In this document: one piece after another, positions 4,987-9,235 of the stretch
Position numbering within the stretch: the first letter of the stretch is position 1
Layout: every line of letters begins with the position of its first letter
Assembly: GCA_025934635.1 (NCBI GenBank)
Contig: JAICWX010000340.1
Span: 1 to 9,235, forward strand
DNA: 9,235 nucleotides
Source of the DNA: Streptosporangiaceae bacterium
GTDB taxonomy: Bacteria > Actinomycetota > Actinomycetes > Streptosporangiales > Streptosporangiaceae
Direction of reading: 5' to 3'
Made by a program: the position numbers and the translations under genes
Notes under the pieces: generated by a model
Told to the model about the DNA's origin: nothing
Database searches by the model: none
Seen by the model: the letters and a program-made list of their open reading frames with translations, nothing else

Positions 4987-6579
4987 GTGGACGAGAACCT
5001 GGCCAGGCAGGCCGAGCTGGCTCATGAGCGTCAGGGGAACTACGAGTCCCTGTGCTATGAGGGCAGGTGGCAGTCCAGCGGGCAGCTGGCCGACCGGGCA
5101 GCGCGGCTCGCGACCGGGCTGGCGGGCCTCGGCGTCCGGCCCGGTGATCGGCTGCTGGTGCTGATGGCCAACTGCCCGGAGGTCCTGATCACCTACACCG
5201 CGGCGTGGCGGGCGGGCGCGGTCGTCACCCCGTTGATCTTCCTGGTCAGCGAGGAGGAGCTGAGGCACGCGCTGAACGACTCCGGCGCGGTCGGCATCGT
5301 CACCACGGCCGAGTTCCTGCCCAAGGTCACCGCCGCCCTGGCCGGGGCGCCGGATGTCCGTTTCGTCCTCGCACCCGGGGCGGAGTCCGCGGCGCCGGCT
5401 GATCCGGGAGCACCGGGCGCTGCGGGAGCACCGGGCGCTGCGCAGGTTCCGGTGCTCGGGTTCGACGAGGTGGCCTCGGCGGAGCCGGGGCTTATCGTGA
5501 GCCGGTCCGGTACCGACCTGGCCGCGCTGCTCTACACCGGGGGCACCACGGGCCGGTCCAAGGGCGTCCCGCTCACCCATGCGGGCCTGCACTGGTGCGG
5601 TTCGGCCGCCCACGAGCAGTCGGTTCGCGCCAACGTGATCACCACGGTGCTGCCCCTGCCGCTGGCTCACGCGTACGGCCTGCTGGTCATCTGCGGCGGC
5701 ATGCACCGGACCGACCAGCCCAGGACCGTCCTGATGCGCTGGTTCGACCCGGCCGGCTGGCTGAAGCTGGCCGTCGAGCACCGGATCCAGGGAACCGCGA
5801 TGGTGCCCTCGATGATCCAGATGCTGCTGAGCCAGCCGCTGGAGGAAGCCGACCTGTCCGAGCTGGCCTTCGTCTCGTCCGGGGCAGCGCCGCTGGCCGA
5901 CGACGTACGCCGCGAGTTCGAGTCCCGGGTGCCCAGCGCCACCATCTACGAGGGCTACGGCTGCACCGAGGCGGCCACCTTCATCTCGGCCAACCCGCTG
6001 GGCGCCCGGCGCCTCGGCAGCGTCGGCCGGCCGGTGGCGGGCGTCGAGCTCACCATCCAGGATGACGCGGGCGAGGTGCTGCCCGCCGGTCAGGACGGCG
6101 AGATCTGCGTGCGGTCGCCCGGCGTGATGACCGGCTACTGGCGCAGCGAGGACACCTCGGCGCTGACGGGCGGCTGGCTGCACACCGGCGACATCGGGCA
6201 TGCGGACGCCGACGGCTACCTCTACGTGGTGGACCGCAAGAAGGACCTGATCCTGCGGGGCGGCTTCAACGTGTTCCCGCGCGACATCGAGGACGTGCTC
6301 CTCGCCCACCCCGCGGTGGCCCAGGCCGGCGTGGTCGGGCGGCCCGACCAGCGGCTCGGCGAGGAGGTGGTCGCGTTCGTGTCGCTGCGCCCGGACACGG
6401 CGGCCACGGCCGAGGAACTTACCGAGCACGCCAAGCAGCACCTGGCCGCCAACAAGTACCCGCGGGAGATCACGATCGTGCCCGCCGTGCCGCTCACCAG
6501 CGTGGGCAAGCTCGACCGCAAGAAGCTGCGGCAGTGGGTCACCGGCGGGGCCGGCGATCCCGAGGCCCGCCCCGCGTAG
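4987..6579 (+). CDS. Acyl-CoA synthetase / AMP-dependent ligase (ANL superfamily)
   Basis: This 530-residue enzyme should activate a carboxylic acid with ATP to an acyl-AMP and then an acyl-CoA. Core motifs are complete: P-loop [11 protein letters not shown] (183-193), Y-G-C-T-E (324-328), H-T-G-D (399-402), D-R-K-K-D (416-420), G-F-N-V-F-P (426-431), and V-G-K-L-D-R-K with catalytic Lys508. The G-F-N-V-F-P hinge resembles medium/long-chain fatty-acyl and cycloalkane-carboxylate ligases. There is no carrier-protein domain, so it is a stand-alone CoA ligase. The start is GTG 4987 because a promoter is positioned to begin transcription there. An 18-bp tandem duplication encodes an Ala/Pro/Gly linker at about 140-152, before the P-loop. 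Substrate unknown. Confidence 0.92.
   Translation: MDENLARQAELAHERQGNYESLCYEGRWQSSGQLADRAARLATGLAGLGVRPGDRLLVLMANCPEVLITYTAAWRAGAVVTPLIFLVSEEELRHALNDSGAVGIVTTAEFLPKVTAALAGAPDVRFVLAPGAESAAPADPGAPGAAGAPGAAQVPVLGFDEVASAEPGLIVSRSGTDLAALLYTGGTTGRSKGVPLTHAGLHWCGSAAHEQSVRANVITTVLPLPLAHAYGLLVICGGMHRTDQPRTVLMRWFDPAGWLKLAVEHRIQGTAMVPSMIQMLLSQPLEEADLSELAFVSSGAAPLADDVRREFESRVPSATIYEGYGCTEAATFISANPLGARRLGSVGRPVAGVELTIQDDAGEVLPAGQDGEICVRSPGVMTGYWRSEDTSALTGGWLHTGDIGHADADGYLYVVDRKKDLILRGGFNVFPRDIEDVLLAHPAVAQAGVVGRPDQRLGEEVVAFVSLRPDTAATAEELTEHAKQHLAANKYPREITIVPAVPLTSVGKLDRKKLRQWVTGGAGDPEARPA
5406..5441 (+). repeat. Two perfect 18-bp tandem repeats within the acyl-CoA synthetase gene
   Basis: The unit GGGAGCACCGGGCGCTGC occurs at 5406-5423 and again at 5424-5441 with no mismatch, encoding Gly-Ala-Pro-Gly-Ala-Ala twice. 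It keeps the frame and lies in a low-complexity stretch between conserved segments. It looks like a recent slippage duplication. Confidence 0.9.
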
Positions 6580-6747
6580 CCGCCCCGGTCCCGCGCAGCA
6601 TGGCATATTACGATTACCGGTATATAAAACATGCCGGCATATTAATCAGCCGGCACATCAATGCCCCATATTCCCCGTGACGCACCTGGAATCACTGGAG
6701 TTCCCTGGCCACCTGGGCTATCGTGGCCGTCTCGGCGGAGACTGATC
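6580..6747 (+). other. AT-rich intergenic island with hairpin and direct repeats
   Basis: There is no convincing gene in these 168 bp. Bases 6601-6660 contain only 25 G/C of 60, in sharp contrast to the flanks. A 7-bp stem, TGCCGGC (6632-6638) with GCCGGCA (6649-6655), encloses a 10-nt AT-rich loop and could end the acyl-CoA synthetase transcript, although no T-run follows. GGCATATTA occurs directly repeated at 6602-6610 and 6636-6644, and ATGCCGGCAT (6631-6640) is itself a palindrome, so regulator binding is equally possible. TATCGT (6719-6724) fits a -10 for the downstream gene, with only a poor -35 (CTGGAG, 6695-6700). The ATG at 6661 lacks a Shine-Dalgarno. Confidence 0.55.
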
Positions 6748-7524
6748 ATGGGGGAGAACTTTCCTGTGGAAAAAACAACGGCCACGGCGGGGGCTTCCAC
6801 GCAAGCCAGACCCGGCCACCTGGACGAGCAAGAGTTCGCGATCTCGCCCGGCGACGCGATTCCCGGCCACCAGGATGCTCCATCGCGCCGGTCACTGAAA
6901 ACGGCGATAAAAGCTGTTTACCGCGTTTCCCTGGTCCGCACGGCGTATCTCAGCGCGCGCTTCAGCAGCAGGATCATCGTGCTGCGGGGAACACGGTTCC
7001 GGCTCGACCAGGGCGCGGCGATCAGCGTTGCCCGCGGGTCCCGCCTGATCCTCGGCATCAGCACCCGGCATGCGGGAACGCCGTGCACGCTGCGCATGAG
7101 GTCCAACGCGCGGCTGACCGTCCACGGCAACGCCGAGATATTCCGCGGCACCACCGTGCTGATCGGCGATAACGCCCACCTGGAAATAGGCGACAACTCA
7201 TATATAAACTTCAGTTCGACCGTGACGTGCTTCGAGCGCATCTCGATCGGGTCGGGCTGCGCCATTTCCTGGAACACCAACATGCTCGACGGCAACGCCC
7301 ACGAACTTGTGGTGGACGGGGCGGCGCGGCCCCGCACGCAGCCCGTCGTCATCGGCGACGAGGTATGGATAGGCGCGGGGGCGACCATCTTGTCCGGCGT
7401 GACGATCAGCGACGGGTCGGTGGTAGCGGCGGGCAGCGTCGTCACCGCGGACGTGCCCGCCCGGACGGTGGCCGCGGGCAACCCGGCCCGCGTGGTCAGC
7501 GAGAACGTCACCTGGCGGATGTGA
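6748..7524 (+). CDS. Hexapeptide-repeat (left-handed beta-helix) acyltransferase
   Basis: This 258-residue protein has a variable N-terminal region (about 1-70) followed by imperfect hexapeptide repeats forming a left-handed beta-helix. I-G-D-E-V-W-I-G-A-G-A-T-I-L (202-215) and the closing A-A-G-N-P-A-R-V-V (242-250) are typical of the sugar O-acetyltransferase group. His185, in the segment N-M-L-D-G-N-A-H, sits where maltose/colanic-acid O-acetyltransferases carry the catalytic histidine. It probably transfers an acetyl or other acyl group from CoA to a sugar of an exopolysaccharide, lipid or antibiotic. ATG 6748 is preferred because GGCGGAG ends 7 nt upstream; an ATG at 6661 in the same frame has no such signal. 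At least five ATA isoleucine codons and several AAA/TAT codons make it atypical for its surroundings. It overlaps the convergent fumarylacetoacetase gene by 17 bp. Confidence 0.82.
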   Translation: MGENFPVEKTTATAGASTQARPGHLDEQEFAISPGDAIPGHQDAPSRRSLKTAIKAVYRVSLVRTAYLSARFSSRIIVLRGTRFRLDQGAAISVARGSRLILGISTRHAGTPCTLRMRSNARLTVHGNAEIFRGTTVLIGDNAHLEIGDNSYINFSSTVTCFERISIGSGCAISWNTNMLDGNAHELVVDGAARPRTQPVVIGDEVWIGAGATILSGVTISDGSVVAAGSVVTADVPARTVAAGNPARVVSENVTWRM

Positions 7525-8710
7525 CCCGGGCCGGGGTGATCCGGCCGGTTACCTCGCCGAAACCGATCGCCGTGCCGTCGGCGGCGGGCGCCGTGGCGCT
7601 GATCGCCACCTCGTCGCCGTCCTCGAGAAAAGTGCGGACCGACCCGTCCGGCAGCGTGAGCGGCTCGGCGCCGCCCCAGCTCAGCTCCAGCAGGCAGCCG
7701 CGCTGGTCCCGCTCCGGGCCGCTGACCGTACCCGAGGCGAACAGGTCGCCGGTCCGGGCCGGGGCGCCGTTGACGGTCATGTGGGCCAGCATCTGCGCGG
7801 CCGTCCAGTAGGTGCCCGCGTACGGCGGGCTCGCCACCAGCTGGCCGTTCAGCCGCACCCCGAGGGTGAGGTCCAGGCCCCACGGGCCGGCGTCGGCCAG
7901 GTAGGGCAGCGGCTCCGGGTCCCGCGGCGGCGGGCTGACCCGGGCGTGCCCGAGCGCCTCGAGCGGCACCACCCAGGGCGAGACCGACGTGGCGAACGAC
8001 TTGGCCAGGAACGGGCCGAGCGGCTGTGACTCCCAGGCCTGCAGGTCACGGGAGGACCAGTCGTTGAGCAGGAACACGCCGAAGACGTGGTCGGCGAAGT
8101 CGCCCACCGGGACCGGCCCGGACGAGCCCGCGCCGACCACGAAGCCGACCTCGGCCTCGAAGTCGAGGCGGCGGGACGGCCCGAACGTGGGGCCGTCCTT
8201 GCCCCGGCGCTGGCCGCACGGGCGGGTCACCGGGGTGCCGGATGGCACGATGGTGCCCGACCGGCCGTGGTAGCCGATGGGCATGTGCTTCCAGTTCGGC
8301 GTGAGCGGCTCGCCATCGGGCCGGAAGATGCGCCCGGCGTTGGCCGCGTGGTGCTCGTTGCCGAAGAAGTCCACGTAGTCGCCGGGCGTGAACGGCAGGT
8401 GCAGGCTCACGGCGGCCAGCGGGAGAAGCGCGGCCTCGACCGCGCCGCGATACCGCTCGCCGGTCAGGAGCTCGGTGATCCGGGCCCGGGTCTCGCTCCA
8501 CCGGGTCCGGCCCTGCGCCATGAAGGCGTTCAGCGACGGCTCGGCGAACACGTCGTCCGCCAGAGGCCGGGCCAGGTCCAGGACCGAGTCGCCGATCCTG
8601 ACCCCGACCCGGGGAGCAGCACCATCCGAGAACACCCCGTAGGGCAGGTTGGCCAGCCCGAACTCCGAGCCGGGCGGCACCGGCAGCCAGGGGGCCGACT
8701 GTGCGGTCAG
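7508..8710 (-). CDS. fahA: Fumarylacetoacetase
   Basis: This is the last enzyme of tyrosine/homogentisate breakdown, hydrolysing 4-fumarylacetoacetate to fumarate and acetoacetate. With the proposed start it has 400 residues: an N-terminal SH3-like domain (N-L-P-Y-G-V-F at about 21-27) and the large C-terminal FAH domain. Metal and active-site residues of the family are present: D114 and H121 in D-F-F-G-N-E-H-H, E185 and E187 in D-F-E-A-E-V-G-F, and D217 in L-L-N-D-W-S-S-R-D. The GTG at 8680 would remove the conserved-looking W-L-P-V-P lead-in. The only start-like codon upstream is CTG 8710-8708, which overlaps the citrate synthase TGA and has GGAG 7 nt before it. Family call is very sure; the start is uncertain. 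The 3' end overlaps the acyltransferase gene. Confidence 0.9.
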   Translation of the reverse strand: MTAQSAPWLPVPPGSEFGLANLPYGVFSDGAAPRVGVRIGDSVLDLARPLADDVFAEPSLNAFMAQGRTRWSETRARITELLTGERYRGAVEAALLPLAAVSLHLPFTPGDYVDFFGNEHHAANAGRIFRPDGEPLTPNWKHMPIGYHGRSGTIVPSGTPVTRPCGQRRGKDGPTFGPSRRLDFEAEVGFVVGAGSSGPVPVGDFADHVFGVFLLNDWSSRDLQAWESQPLGPFLAKSFATSVSPWVVPLEALGHARVSPPPRDPEPLPYLADAGPWGLDLTLGVRLNGQLVASPPYAGTYWTAAQMLAHMTVNGAPARTGDLFASGTVSGPERDQRGCLLELSWGGAEPLTLPDGSVRTFLEDGDEVAISATAPAADGTAIGFGEVTGRITPARVTSAR

Positions 8711-9235
8711 TCGTCCTCTCCGTTCAGGTGGCGCATGACCTCGCCGACGTAGATCTGCCGCGGCCGGGCGATCTTCTGCTCCGGGTCGGTGGAGCCCTCC
8801 TGCCAGTGAGCCAGCCAGCCGGGCATCCGGCCGATCGCGAACAGCACCGGGAACATCGCCACCGGGAAGCCCATGGCCTGGTAGATGATGCCCGAGTAGA
8901 AGTCCACGTTCGGGTAGAGCTTGTGGCTGACGAAGTAGTCGTCCTCGAGCGCGATCCGCTCGAGCTCGAGCGCGATGTCCAGCAGCGGGTTGCGCCCGGT
9001 CACCTCGAATACCTGGTCGGCGACGCCCTTGATGATGGTGGCGCGCGGATCGTAGTTCTTGTACACGCGGTGGCCGAATCCCATCAGGCGCAGCTCACCG
9101 CTCTTGACCCGCTGGATGTAGGCCGGCACGTTCTCCACCGAGCCGATTTACCGCAGCATCTTCAGCACCTGCTCGTTCGCGCCGACGTGCAGCGGTCCGT
9201 AGAGCGCCGCCGCCGCCGCGGACGCGGCCGAGTAA
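8707..9235 (-). pseudogene. gltA: Citrate synthase, 3' part, interrupted by an in-frame TAA stop; 5' end outside window
   Basis: Citrate synthase condenses acetyl-CoA with oxaloacetate in the TCA cycle. The visible sequence contains all late signatures: L-Y-G-P-L-H (catalytic His codon at 9189-9187), [14 protein letters not shown] with the second histidine, F-Y-S-G-I-I-Y preceded by the catalytic Asp, and the basic end K-I-A-R-P-R-Q-I-Y. Between the two histidine motifs, after V-L-K-M-L-R, the frame has TAA (9150-9148), then resumes as I-G-S-V-E-N-V-P and stays open to TGA at 8709-8707. The stop would remove about 146 residues, including the second His and the Asp. The first motif also reads G-P-L-H-V-G-A-N where Gly normally follows His. 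Either the gene is newly inactivated or these are sequence errors. Restart at GTG 9138 could not yield a functional enzyme alone. Confidence 0.78.

Noticed and set aside
4435..6606. Minus-strand open frame of 723 codons opposite the acyl-CoA synthetase and small genes.
   Set aside because: It is low-complexity, rich in Arg/Gly/His/Pro, lacks domains, and is the usual antisense shadow of GC-rich codons.
6661..6747. Earlier ATG giving 29 more residues on the acyltransferase.
   Set aside because: There is no Shine-Dalgarno or leaderless -10 before 6661, whereas ATG 6748 has GGCGGAG at good spacing.

Overview
The window comes from a high-GC actinobacterium. By eye GC is around 70%, third positions are strongly G/C-biased, and GTG starts are used. 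Several genes appear to have a TANNNT -10 box only 6-7 nt before the start codon, the leaderless arrangement common in Actinobacteria. The gene content is accessory catabolism: sugar/polyol, acyl-CoA and aromatic amino-acid breakdown. I found no phage, transposon, CRISPR, rRNA or tRNA sequence, and no convincing candidate for a new multi-gene system.

Layout. Positions 1-1342 (+) hold the 3' end of a ferredoxin reductase gene and a complete inositol 2-dehydrogenase-like gene. Positions 1352-4061 (-) hold, in transcription order, a class III CoA-transferase, a LacI-family regulator and a small uncharacterised protein. Positions 4131-6579 (+) hold a SnoaL-like protein, a DUF3224-like protein and an acyl-CoA synthetase. 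An AT-rich island around 6600-6660 precedes an atypical hexapeptide-repeat acyltransferase gene (+), which overlaps tail-to-tail with a fumarylacetoacetase gene (-). The right edge is the 3' part of a citrate synthase gene (-) interrupted by an in-frame stop.

Regulation is the best-resolved part. The lacI-type gene has a textbook promoter (perfect TTGACA, 17-bp spacer, TAGTGT) inside the last codons of the CoA-transferase gene. A perfect 14-bp LacI-type palindrome covers the predicted start point, which strongly suggests autoregulation. The CoA-transferase and SnoaL-like genes diverge from a 69-bp gap with matching leaderless -10 boxes. The acyl-CoA synthetase has its own TTGATC-17-TAAGGT promoter, which moves its start from 4951 to a GTG at 4987.

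The CoA-transferase and acyl-CoA synthetase could activate the same or related carboxylic acids, but nothing here identifies a substrate. Two oddities at the right edge need checking against reads: the stop codon inside citrate synthase, and an apparent CTG start for fumarylacetoacetase.
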